Origin: Mesaphorura yosii | Lineage: Eukaryota > Arthropoda > Collembola > Poduromorpha > Tullbergiidae | DNA length: 23,024 nt | Assembly: GCA_009869945.1 (NCBI GenBank) | Contig: WIXG01000755.1 | Span: 1-23,024 of the forward strand | Direction of reading: 5' to 3' | Part shown: positions 10,152 through 18,814 of the stretch, piece by piece | Layout: each line of letters opens with the position of its first letter | Position numbering within the stretch: position 1 is the stretch's first letter | Notes under the pieces: generated by a model | The model's input: only the letters and a program-made list of their open reading frames with translations | Told to the model about the DNA's origin: nothing | Database searches by the model: none | Translations under genes and position numbers: made by a program

Positions 10152-10313
10152 ACAACCATGAGGTTGACATTTCAAAACAAAGAGAAACTACAGATAACCA
10201 TAATCTACAAGAGAAAGGGAAATGCAATTCTCCAGATATGTTAATTTGATCCTGAGTCCTAGTTCCTACGAGTCTTATCGCCAAACGAGGCTGCGAGGCT
10301 CTTGGACGATACA

Positions 10314-10363
10314 GAAAGGTTCCCCAATTTGTGTAAGATCTTACACAAATTGGAGAACCTTTC
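10314..10363. repeat. Near-perfect 50-bp palindrome
   Basis: Two 25-base arms (10314-10338 and 10339-10363) with no spacer and a single mismatch, centred on AGATCT. It lies between the left terminal repeat and the transposase gene. It could form a cruciform or RNA hairpin. Confidence 0.9.
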
Positions 10364-10668
10364 CGTGCCGCATAAACTCCTGACTATTCGACGATGTTCG
10401 GAAATTTGTTTTCCATTTATCTTGGAAACTGATGGAAATTTCTAAAAATTCTTTTCAGGAAACATGCCTTAGATTTTCCGGAGCTTTCGATTGCGACAAT
10501 AAAACACATGAAAAAAATGTTCCGTTGCCAGGAATAGAAGCCGTGGCTGGCACACGAGAGGTTATTTGTGTTCCGAAAAATTTCCAGATGTGCTTGCCCA
10601 AATTGTCTTATCTATTTTTGTTTAGAAACATTAGTCGCATTGCATTCCAGTTGAACTCTCGAATTCTG

Positions 10669-10676
10669 TATATAAA
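10669..10676 (+). promoter_or_regulatory. TATA-like box of the MULE transposase gene
   Basis: TATATAAA 109 bp before the preferred ATG at 10785. A TCAGT initiator-like word follows at 10713-10717, somewhat farther away than the usual 30 bp. Confidence 0.4.
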
Positions 10677-10784
10677 GAACCTGCTCTGAAATAAATGGCC
10701 CTAATTAGTCTATCAGTGTGTCTGTGGCTAACGTTGAGATCAGTTTTCAGTCCGAATTTTTGTCTCAATTGCCTCCATCGCATC

Positions 10785-12324
10785 ATGGAGTTCGTGAAAA
10801 ATCGTCAAGGTGGAAATCTTCTTCTTCACGAAGGGTACACCTACAAGAAAAGTGTGCAGCGTGGTGACAAGATTTATTGGCTTTGCTCCAAGTACGAGAC
10901 TGAGCACTGCAGGGGCCGTTGCAAATCGCATGAAGGTGTGGTACATGTCACCAATCCAAATCATAATCACACGGTGGACCCTTCAGAAGCGGAAACGCGA
11001 AAATGTTTGGCTGCAATAAAGGATAAGGCATCAAGCACACAAGATTCGCCGTGTCAAATAACTGCACAGGCAGTAACGAATGTTTCAAGGAGTGTGGCTG
11101 CCAAGTTACCATCCCCAGCCCTCATGACTAGAACAATCAACAACACGAGAAAGGTCAAGGCCGTCGCTCCTTCAAATCCAACGTCACTTTCTGATGTCCA
11201 GATTCCCGACTCGTACACTGTCTCGAACTCTGGCGAGCCGTTCCTGCTGGCCAATGTTGGTGAAGCAGAGAGAATTCTAATATTCTCAACCACTTCCAAC
11301 CTCCAATGTTTGGGGAACGCTGACAGTTGGCATGGTGATGGGACTTTCAAGTGTACCCCTGGAATTTTTACTCAACTCTACACTATTCATGCAGTGAAGG
11401 ACAATGCAACCTACCCTTGCGTCTACGCATTGTTACCGAACAAGCGTGAAGACACGTACAACCGTCTGCTGGAGAATCTGAAGGTGCTGGCCGCTGAACG
11501 AAACATTGTTCTGGCTCCAAGAGAAATGATGACTGACTACGAGATTGGGTTTATGAACGCGATGAAGAAAAACTTTCCAGGGGCCCAACAAAAGGGATGC
11601 TATTTTCATTTCAGCCAATGCCTGTGGAGAAAGATCCAAGAACATCCGGACATATCCAGAAGATACAAAGACGATGATGACTTTGCCTTGGATTTACGCC
11701 AAGTAGCAGCCCTTGCCTTTGTTCCTGTTCATGACGTGGTTCCAACGTTTCAGTTGCTGATGAAGACGCCATTCTTCCGTACCAACGCCGACTTGCTTAT
11801 GCCCTTCATGGATTACTTCGAGGACGTCTGGATCGGTAGACCGCTGAGAGGAGGGAACCGGCGCCAGCCATTATTCGCTCATGAAGTTTGGAATATGTTC
11901 ACTTCGACAACTGATGGTAAGGAATTTGAATTACGCCTAACTGCACTTTTCACTGAACTTAAACAAGTCATTCAATTTAACTTCCAGCATGCAAGTTAAC
12001 GTTAATTATAATAAGTTATGCAATTCTTTTGTTTCAGGTACTGCACGAACAAACAACAAAGTCGAAGGTTGGAATAGACGATTCTCCTCATTAATTGGTG
12101 CTGATCATCCTTCCTTATGGAAGTTCATAGACAAGCTGAGGGAGGAGCAGAGTTACAACGAGTTCCGTTTGCACCAGGCAGCCGCAAGCATTCCTCCGCC
12201 ACCTAAACGCATCAAGTATCGCGATCTTGATGCTCGGCTCACAGATGCAGTAACTAAATTTGGAACCATCCCTCCGACCAATTACCTGAACAAAATTGCA
12301 TTTAATATTGTTTTCAATGTGTAA
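10785..12324 (+). CDS. MULE transposase with FLYWCH zinc finger
   Basis: Two exons, 10785-11916 and 12038-12324, joined across a 121-bp GT-AG intron in phase 1 to give 472 residues. The join is supported by the product: FTSTTDG-TARTNNKVEGWN, a typical MULE segment. The N-terminus is a FLYWCH-type zinc finger (FVKNRQGGNLLLHEGYTYKK, then WLC, HCRGRC and HNH as likely ligands). The MULE catalytic core has D in WHGDGTFK, D in MTDYEIGFMNA, the CxH motif in GCYFHFSQCLW, and the E in NNKVEGWN. The ATG at 10785 (catcATGg) is preferred because the finger begins right after it; an in-frame ATG at 10695 would add 30 hydrophobic residues. No stop or frameshift is present, so the enzyme could be active. 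Its substrates would be the flanking terminal repeats. Confidence 0.88.
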
Positions 12325-12505
12325 TACCATTCTTACCTTTCTGACATTCTTATTTGTATTTTAGTTCTTTGTTACATTGCTCGTGTTTTAGAATAATATA
12401 ATAACGTTCGAATCATAGTTTCAACTTCGTAGTTATTCCAGTGTTTTATTTTCATGATTACGATTCGTCGTGTCGATTCTTTGTTTATGAAATCTTCATG
12501 GCTGA

Positions 12506-12642
12506 TTGAGGATTCCCGTACACGGTGAAGCGCGTATGCGGTGAAGCGTGTATACGGTCAAGCATGTATACGGTCAAGCATGTATACGGTCAAGCGTGTA
12601 TACGGTCAAGCGTATACGCTCAAGCTGTATAGAGTCATTGTG
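12506..12642 (-). repeat. Right terminal inverted repeat of the MULE element
   Basis: Partner of 10015-10151 with the same 16-bp substructure read on the other strand (GTGAAGCG/GTCAAGCG next to TGTATACG). Confidence 0.9.
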
Positions 12643-12650
12643 TATATATA
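12643..12650 (+). repeat. Right TA-rich target duplication of the MULE element
   Basis: TATATATA directly outside the right terminal repeat, matching 10007-10014. Confidence 0.45.
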
Positions 12651-12750
12651 TTCACCTGCTCCGCAGTTCACATATAACCACAAATTCCGGTTTCACGTGC
12701 GCACACGACGTGTTCAATTTTTTCACGGCGGAATGACAGTCTAAAGCAAA

Positions 12751-13086
12751 ATGCTCTAAAGTGTTTGTGTTGCTCTTAATCCTGATTGCAGGTAAGAATC
12801 AACCTGTACCGTATACGCATTAGTAGACAATGACTCATATGAGACGTTTCTGTTCGTAGGCCAGCCTGTCCTCAGCATAAAACACTGCAAGTTTTACCCA
12901 TACGACCTCGCACCAGGCGCTGACCTCGTCACAATCACTGACCTGGCTCATCTTGAACAATGTTGTCGTGGATTCGCATATGAAAACACTGGTAATTGTT
13001 GGTTGAAAAGATAAACACACCACTCGTTGATAATGGGAAACAAGACTGGGAATTGTGGTTGTTCCGGCTTCCTTCGCGTGAATAAA
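12751..13086 (+). pseudogene. Broken PAN/apple-like paralogue
   Basis: A decayed copy of the gene at 13229. It keeps a signal-peptide exon (KVFVLLLILIA), a 68-bp GT-AG intron at 12792-12859, and a second exon reading KHCKFYPYDLAPG...CC...NCWLK, aligned with CKRRCKYFAYNLAPG...CC...NCWLK of the intact gene. It is broken at the start, where one extra base after ATG (atgCtctaaag) shifts the frame; by loss of about 10 residues after the CC pair; and by a TAA plus frameshift after NCWLK, beyond which NTPLVDNGKQDW is still recognisable against NAPLVGDGKPDEW. An AATAAA remains at 13081-13086. It lies 109 bp from the MULE right end. Confidence 0.8.
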
Positions 13087-13228
13087 TGAGTGCTCTTTCA
13101 ATTAGAAGAAAATCAACGTCAATATTGCTCCGGCATTAAACAACGCGACCCGACCCAGTCTCCTTCGAGTCCTTCGTGTGAATTGATTACGGAAACGAGG
13201 CTGAGAACACTTTGACGAGATAAATATC

Positions 13229-14126
13229 ATGAAGTTCACTTGGCTTGTGCTCATGGTCCTGATTTTTGGTAAGAAACCCAACCTGATACACTCGCAGAAG
13301 GTTCACTTAAATTTTTGTGTTTGTAGGTCAAGAAATTCACTGCAAAAGACGCTGCAAATACTTCGCGTACAATCTCGCCCCTGGCCAAGACATCACTCGC
13401 ATTTCGGACGTGGCCTTCCCTGCCGACTGTTGCAAACTTTGCATAGCAAATGACAAGTGTAAAGGGTTCACACAAAATCGAGCACGTAATTGTTGGTTGA
13501 AATCCAGCAATGCTCCACTCGTCGGGGATGGGAAACCAGACGAATGGGGGACAGCTTCGGGGATTATTGAAGATGTACCGGAATCGGTAATACAAGCGGA
13601 GATCGAGGCAGAGGCACGGAAAAATTGTGAACGATTGCCACCCAATAAGGATCTGGACCCGGGATACGATTTAAGCTACACCCCAGGAACGGCTTCATTC
13701 GACGAATGCTGCGCCGTCTGCAAACGAGATCCAGCATGCAAAGGCTTTACGCGGACCAATGAGAATCGTTGTTTTACCAAACTCACTAATCAGCCCACAA
13801 TCACTGATGGACATCCGGGTTTGGGGATTGAGTCAGGACTAATTCGAGTTCGAGAGCCTCCTCCGTCGCCAGATTGTCCATTTAGGCATTTGAGAGGACC
13901 GCCAGTAGAGCAGAGGATCGGAGGGTACGACGTGAGCCCTGAGCGCCATCTGTCGACACGACTAAGCACAAACTTTTGGGAATGTGGGAGGTATTGTCTA
14001 CATTGTCAAGGGTGCTTAGTATTTGTCTACAATGCGAAAGAAGCCAAATGTCATCTCAAAGACAACAAGAACATTGTAACCGTGCAGAATTCAAGCTTGC
14101 ACGTTGGAATTTTTCTAGATTGGTAA
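13229..14126 (+). CDS. Secreted protein with three PAN/apple-like repeats
   Basis: Exons 13229-13268 and 13327-14126 around a 58-bp GT-AG intron, phase 1, total 279 residues. The first exon codes for a signal peptide (MKFTWLVLMVLIFG). The mature protein has three cysteine-rich repeats. The first two share the pattern D-CC-x-C-(4-5)-x-CKGFT-...-N-x-CWLK/CFTK followed by DG(K/H)P, typical of PAN/apple domains; the third (FWECGRYCLHCQGC...KCHLK) is more diverged. PAN/apple modules bind proteins or sugars outside the cell. An acidic linker (about residues 90-105) separates the first two repeats. A broken copy lies directly upstream, so this is a tandem duplication. The TAA stop overlaps an AATAAA signal. 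Confidence 0.78.
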
Positions 14127-14131
14127 ATAAA
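14126..14131 (+). promoter_or_regulatory. Poly(A) signal overlapping the PAN gene stop codon
   Basis: AATAAA starting on the last base of the TAA stop codon (taAATAAA). Confidence 0.5.
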
Positions 14132-14154
14132 GGCTTTTATTCATTCTTCTTCCT

Positions 14155-14905
14155 CTAATACAGTATTCTGTACACCCGCGTCGTCCATCCTGCACAACCG
14201 CTCACAGCGCCACCTGGCGTTCCATCGCAATTGGCATAATTCAAACCTGCTGCTGATGATGGCAAATAATCTGCATTGGGTCCAGGTACAATTGGAAGTC
14301 CGCCAATTTCTCTTAGATTCAAACCGTACTGCAAATACTGCTTTCTCCTTTCCCAATACTTTTTCGTCCTGATAATATGTTCTTGTTGCTCTTCCCGTAA
14401 TTCCTCAAACCACTACTCTTTCTCTTTCTTGTTTTTGTCGTTCGGCGAGATGTTTATTTTTACCCCAACCACGATAGTATTGATTTTGGTAGCCCCAAAC
14501 TTTAACTTCTTGGAGATGTGGGCGGGATATGAGGGGCTTGGACATACTTTTCCCTTGGCGGTGGACGCCAGTCTTGATTTTGTTGACGTCTTTCGCCTTT
14601 CTTGTTCTTTTTGCATTGTTTTCCCCGGTTCTTTGCCGCCTTTTGCTCTTGTTTCGTACAACATTTCGTCGATCTGATCTTTAAACGCTCGCCGAAAATG
14701 GAATGGAATGCGAAGATCTGGATGTACACAATTTCGTTCGATTGTGTGGATAAAGGTTATCGAATCAGCAGATCCTTCAAATTTTTGGTAAGCTGTAAAG
14801 GTGAACTGCTCGTAGACGGACTGAGCACTGGTCATGCTCAACGAATCCGACAGTCCCATTAATACACATCCCTCCAGGGCGATCACATTCTCAGGATTCC
14901 TTTTT
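14155..14905 (-). pseudogene. Broken zona-pellucida-like gene fragment
   Basis: A minus-strand frame opens PENVIALEGCVLM and continues SVYEQFTFTAYQKFEGSADS and ITFIHTIERNC. This resembles the C-terminal half of a ZP (cuticlin-type) domain, which has the order I-x-x-x-GC, F-x-F-x-A-F/Y-x-F, hydrophobic-H-C, C; the usual C after H is missing. The frame passes into a lysine-rich stretch and meets TAG at 14413-14415. In the same frame after the stop, 85 codons remain open and look coding (WFEELREEQQEH, REIGGLPIVPGPNADY, NCDGTPGGAVSGCAGW) and end at 14155. A second frame in 14502-14729 also looks partly coding, so frameshifts are likely. There is no room for the N-terminal half: the F-box gene ends at 14969. 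Probably a truncated pseudogene; ZP assignment is moderate. Confidence 0.45.
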
Positions 14906-14968
14906 GGTCACATACCAGAGCTTGAGGCCTAATGTCTGGTGGACCCATCGAACAGAACGCGATTTTTT

Positions 14969-16603
14969 TCAATTCAAATGACAACTCTTGTTAACCTCGC
15001 ACTGCCCGAACACGAACACGCCGTCCACCTCAGCGCACTCCAGACGGGGAAAACTGTCCAACGACATTCTCACAGAATTCAATGCTGCCACACGATCAGC
15101 TTCCGGTGCCGTCCTCGCAACGTCCGCCCCCAATTTTACTTTGAGCTCACGAACGAGCTGAAAGGCTGCGTCGGCGTTTGCCTCGGCTATCAACTCTCGC
15201 AGCAGTTCTCCGACTTGTGTGTCGCAGCCAAGGATTTCGAGTTCCTCGAAACCACAGAACTCCCGAGCCAGAATTTCGATACTCCTGACAATCTTCGCTT
15301 TTGAATTTGGATGCGTTTGCTCGAGATCGAATGCAAGACAGGTCACGTGTGGGTGGAGCCCGTGCAATTTGGCAGCGTGCCGCCGCAGTTCGTTTTCCGT
15401 CAGTGTGGGTGCCCCGGAAAGACGAAGCTGCAGCCGGCGGACAGTGAGGAATTCCAGCCGCTCCTCCGTTGTGGATTCGGCGGGCGTGATGATGTTCAAT
15501 TCAAACCCCAAATCGGTGGCCACTGAGCGAAGAGCGGGAAAATGGTGGGGAGGCTGGAGATCGGGAGGGTACACTCTCATCAAAGCGGACCCCGAGCCCG
15601 GAGACAGCCATCCGTACCCCAGCGCCTCGAGGTGTGGCAAGGAATCGAGCCAAAACGGAAAGCACGGCTGGGAGAATAGTCTCGGGCCAACTGCCACCGA
15701 GTCGTAACGCAGTTCGAGGCTCCTGACCTCTGGAAACAGTAGGTCGATGAATTCCCCAAATAGCCCAAACGGGAACCCGCGGCGTTTGAAAATGCGGAGG
15801 CAGAGGCGGCGGACGTTGTTGTGACTGTCTGTGGGGTAATTGTACCGGAGGCAGGCAGACATGTTCATGTCGAGGTCCAGAGTGAGTTCAGTCAGTCGGG
15901 AGCAGTGCTTCAGGCTTTTGCGATTAAAGTGAAGTGCCGAGTTGAACGAGTCATGGTTGGTGTTTTGGGCAGTCAGCTGCACTTTGCGGAGGGCGGGTGC
16001 GACGCCGGGTAGCAGTAGAGCCTTGAGCATAAAGTTTGTATGCCTCTGGATGCAGAAGGTCAGCTCCTCCAGGACGGGGAAGGTCAGCATGGCGTTGCCG
16101 TGGAAGCGCTGCAAGTGCAGGATGGCGTTATATGCCACCCGCCAATTCCTATCGAAGAGGTTCAGAGACCGAAGACCGGGCGCCGTGAGCCGCAGCAGCT
16201 GCAGGAGGTCGGCCCACTCGGACGGTCCAACGGCGAATGAGGCGTCCGCTCCGTGAAACGTGATTTTTTCCACACATTCGTACAACCCCTCCCCGTCGGC
16301 AGCGCCAACGCAGAGTTTATTGGTGACGACGTCGATGAGGTGCCGAAACTGGGCGCGGGTAGGCGCTGGGCCGAAATCGACTGCAATCCTCGGTCGTGTG
16401 CACGCGACGGCGGCGACGCCTCGTTCCAGTCGGAACGAGGCGTACTCGTCAATGTTCTCAGGTGTCACGCGGATCCGGCAGCCGTTGGTGGCGTCGAGGG
16501 CCCTAACGGCGCTCCTGTTCCACTCGTGGCTCACCAGGCGCAGGCGCCGCACGTGCTGGGGTCCTAAGTGCTCGAAGATGCGATCCCGAATCTGGTCAGG
16601 CAA
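14969..16603 (-). CDS. Long F-box protein
   Basis: Open frame of 544 codons in GC-rich sequence. It begins LPDQIRDRIFEHLGPQHVRR followed by LRLVSHEWN, a standard F-box (the SKP1-binding segment of SCF ubiquitin ligases), then about 480 residues with leucine-rich helical/strand repeats (LRSLNLFD, LTELTLDLDM, LCLRIFKRRG, VRSLELRYD, LEALGYGW) that would bind the substrate. The frame starts at a TTG. Going upstream the frame stays open (SNTNSLPFFS) to a TAG about 48 nt away without any ATG, so the initiator must be in an upstream exon or has been lost. No poly(A) signal is seen right after the TGA. Substrate unknown. Confidence 0.75.
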   Translation of the reverse strand: MPDQIRDRIFEHLGPQHVRRLRLVSHEWNRSAVRALDATNGCRIRVTPENIDEYASFRLERGVAAVACTRPRIAVDFGPAPTRAQFRHLIDVVTNKLCVGAADGEGLYECVEKITFHGADASFAVGPSEWADLLQLLRLTAPGLRSLNLFDRNWRVAYNAILHLQRFHGNAMLTFPVLEELTFCIQRHTNFMLKALLLPGVAPALRKVQLTAQNTNHDSFNSALHFNRKSLKHCSRLTELTLDLDMNMSACLRYNYPTDSHNNVRRLCLRIFKRRGFPFGLFGEFIDLLFPEVRSLELRYDSVAVGPRLFSQPCFPFWLDSLPHLEALGYGWLSPGSGSALMRVYPPDLQPPHHFPALRSVATDLGFELNIITPAESTTEERLEFLTVRRLQLRLSGAPTLTENELRRHAAKLHGLHPHVTCLAFDLEQTHPNSKAKIVRSIEILAREFCGFEELEILGCDTQVGELLRELIAEANADAAFQLVRELKVKLGADVARTAPEADRVAALNSVRMSLDSFPRLECAEVDGVFVFGQCEVNKSCHLN

Positions 16604-17066
16604 GGAGAAGAACGGAAGTGAGTTTGTGTTCGATTTACTTACGTCCTACGCGAAGCGTTACGTCAAATTTCCTTACGTTTGGCACGTCGATTGGACAAAT
16701 CATGACGAAATTGGTCCGATCGACCAAGGAATTGATTATTTCACAATTTGGAGAGTTGAAGTAATGAAAGCTCAAATACGGAGACGAATTTTACGTCGTG
16801 GTTCAGCGCAAAAAGGGTGTAATTTTGGCCGTCGCTTTCATTGCACTGTTGCGCTCGAACTCGAATCGAAAGGCGAAGGCCGGTGTAGGCTCAGAAGGGT
16901 CAGTGCCGTGAGCAAAAAGGGTCGGCTGGAAATAGCCTAGTTCCGCTCGATCGATTTCCTACTTCCATTCATTCATTTAACCACTCTGATGCTAGGTGCA
17001 GGCACATTTCAGTGGAAAGGGCAAAAGCTCCATTGCGTGTGCATTGAGTCTCGAGAAGTATTAAAA
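16604..17066. other. No gene recognised; F-box gene upstream region
   Basis: Should hold the missing first exon or promoter of the F-box gene. A good minus-strand donor (GTAAGT) is present near 16643, but I could not join it in frame. The long plus-strand frame reaching 16940 is antisense to the F-box gene and shows no domain. Confidence 0.35.
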
Positions 17067-17376
17067 ATGCAGTCCCCTTCCCTCAAAAGTTTCTGGATCG
17101 CTACAGTCGTGGCGGTGGGGATGGTCGAAAGTCGAATTGTATGCGACGGGTTGCTCGAGGGAAGCATCGCAGTAGCAAAAGAAGCAGCAGAATCGTCCCC
17201 ACAAACCCCTGCTGCGTAGACGCCTCGCACGCCTGCGCCTGCAGCGCCACGTAGGGTTCCTACTTCGTCGGCGACGACCCCCGGAGCGGGCACAGATACT
17301 TTGTCGCAACGGACAGCGTGGTCATCAAAGGCAAAGCGTGCTCAGCGTGCTTTTGTTTGGCAGGAATTTCAATTTG
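17067..17376 (+). pseudogene. Broken cysteine-rich secreted protein gene
   Basis: An ATG at 17067 opens a signal-peptide-like start (MQSPSLKSFWIATVVAVGMV) and runs 50 residues to TAG. A second frame takes over with strongly C/G-ending codons: PCCVDASHACACSAT, an in-frame TAG at 17252-17254, then GSYFVGDDPRSGHRYF and KGKACSAC, ending at TGA 17374-17376. This suggests one small cysteine-rich secreted protein broken by a frameshift and a stop. Family not recognised. An exon structure that removes the TAG cannot be excluded. Confidence 0.4.
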
Positions 17377-18156
17377 AATTTAACTCAGCCGCCGTGCGTG
17401 CTGGTCTCTGTTTCTGCTTCTCGTTGATCCCGATTGCGCAGTCGTCATCAAGCGCGACGAGACACTGGAAATCCAGCTTTGTGTAAATTACTTTCCGCTC
17501 GTTGCCTGCGAAGAATTCGCGGAGGAAGTCGTTGACCGTGTCGTAGGGCAGCCAGTCGGGTGACGCGGAGAGGAGGGCGGGGTTCTCGAGGAACGTGTGC
17601 AGATCCTTCAGGCGTTCGGGGTCCGTCTCGGCCTGGAGGGAAAACTCTGATTTTGGGACCCATGACGAAGGCGAATGTCAGGAGCCAGGAGAGGGTTGCC
17701 GTCGTGCATCTGAGAAGGTACCAAATGAAGCAAATCAGTAGGCCGTTATCGGGTTTAGTCCGCTTGCCTTACTTTTTAGGATTATGAGCCCGACACGGCC
17801 GTCCTGTCGCCGGTTGAATTGCTCCACGTTCCCCTCGTAGAATGTGAGCAGGCGCCGGACAGACTGCACAGCGTTTCCGAAGTCCACAGCGGAGTGCTGA
17901 CAGGCGGTCTTTCAGTTGGCCTTGAAGACGGGGGTCGTGGAAGGTAAGATCGCGGGGTGGGAAGGGGTATTCGTGCTCGCCCTCCTGTAGGGTTTGCGAG
18001 TCGCGGGGGCCCCGAAGGTTGCAAGCGAGAAGGCAGAGGCAGAAAGCGGCGCCCTCCACTTGGAGACCTTTGAGCGTTTACTGGAGTGGACGCCGCAAGG
18101 AGCAGGTAGAGCCCCAGTGCCAGCAGGGGCAAAGCGAAGATACAACGAAAAGCCAT
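17369..18156 (-). pseudogene. Broken secreted helical protein gene
   Basis: An ATG at 18156 opens a clear signal peptide (MAFRCIFALPLLALGLYL, then LLAASTPVNAQ). The frame is lost at once; a second frame continues VEGAAFCLCLLACNLRGP then EYPFPPRDLTFHDPRLQ, and a third carries DFGNAVQSVRRLLTFYEGNV and VGLIILK. A GT-AG intron can be drawn at 17647-17772, which would join ILK to FSLQAETDPERLKDLHTFL and PDWLPYDTVNDFLREFF, ending ELNSN-TGA at 17369. Codons are C/G-ending throughout. At least two frameshifts separate the parts, so I call it a pseudogene. The family is not recognised; the mature part would be mainly helical. Confidence 0.5.
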
Positions 18157-18303
18157 GGAACATTGACTTGACTGAGCGAAACGCAATGGAATGAAACTTT
18201 GTACTGGACTGAACCGAAGCCGAGCCGACCGTTGTGGTTGAAATCTCGAGCCCCGCCAGGGCCAGCATTCTGACAATCATGAACCACGACGTTGCAGTTG
18301 CAG

Positions 18304-18426
18304 TTAGTTGAACTCCTCCTTAATTGTGATCTGCTCTTCTTGACCTTGGCTGGCCGATTGCTGGGCAGCAGGTTCGAAGGGCTCCCACTTCGTATCGGAG
18401 TTGGCGTTGGGATCGAATTCAGTCAT
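18304..18426 (-). CDS. Small acidic 40-residue ORF
   Basis: ATG at 18426 in an agccATGa context, directly after an in-frame TAA, followed by 40 codons with mostly C/G-ending choices and TAA at 18304-18306. Sequence features: MTEFDPNANSDTKWEPFEPA, a Q/S-rich middle and an IKEEFN end; the VKxE-like IKEE could be a SUMO-type site (inference). No signal peptide and no known domain. It could be a real microprotein, or the first or last piece of a decayed gene. Confidence 0.3.
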   Translation of the reverse strand: MTEFDPNANSDTKWEPFEPAAQQSASQGQEEQITIKEEFN

Positions 18427-18814
18427 GGCTTAGCCGAGGTGCGCTGATTCGCTGATGATGTATCAGCGAGGTAAGCTCCCGACAAAAACAACTGACTAGG
18501 ATGCAATAAGTTTTCCTATACTATACTATGCGCTGTGAACTGTGAATCCCTTTTTGCCGGCTGTCGCATATCGTCCGCACTTCTTTCGAATAAAGGGGCC
18601 CAGCCGCCACGGGCTACGAGAAGGAGCCGCATTGCTCAAAGAACAAAGAGAAGATCAGCAGAAGATGCAGGTCAGTAAATACGCTCTGTTTTCTCATGCG
18701 TACTCAGGCTAAAGCTAATGCAGCAATGTGAACGATGTAAAGAGAGGAGGAAGCCAACCAATTCAAATCTGAATCTGCAGTTTTCAACTTCGCTTTAACT
18801 AGAACCCCATTAAA
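18427..18814. other. No clear gene; one short coding-like trace
   Basis: A plus-strand trace near 18605-18730 reads REGAALLKEQREDQQKMQ, then a possible donor (GTCAGT) and an acceptor after which AKANAAM ends at TGA. It is helical and too short to assign. Confidence 0.3.

Larger units (their letters stand above)
10015..12642 (+). mobile_element. Mutator-like (MULE) DNA transposon, apparently complete
   Basis: A 2628-bp element with inverted ends (CACGATGACT... and ...AGTCATTGTG) of 137 bp, flanked on both sides by TATATATA, and carrying one transposase gene with an open frame. Inside are a 50-bp palindrome (10314-10363) and a TATA-like site (10669-10676). Known for the superfamily: a cut-and-paste DDE transposase that binds the terminal repeats. 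Intact frame, intact ends and about 92% end-to-end identity suggest recent activity; this is an inference. Confidence 0.85.

Noticed and set aside
14276..14677. Plus-strand 133-codon hydrophobic frame
   Set aside because: Antisense of a lysine-rich coding-like stretch, which produces F/L-rich shadows.
16260..16940. Plus-strand 226-codon open frame
   Set aside because: It lies mostly antisense to the F-box gene, whose frame has recognisable domain sequence; the extra part shows no domain.
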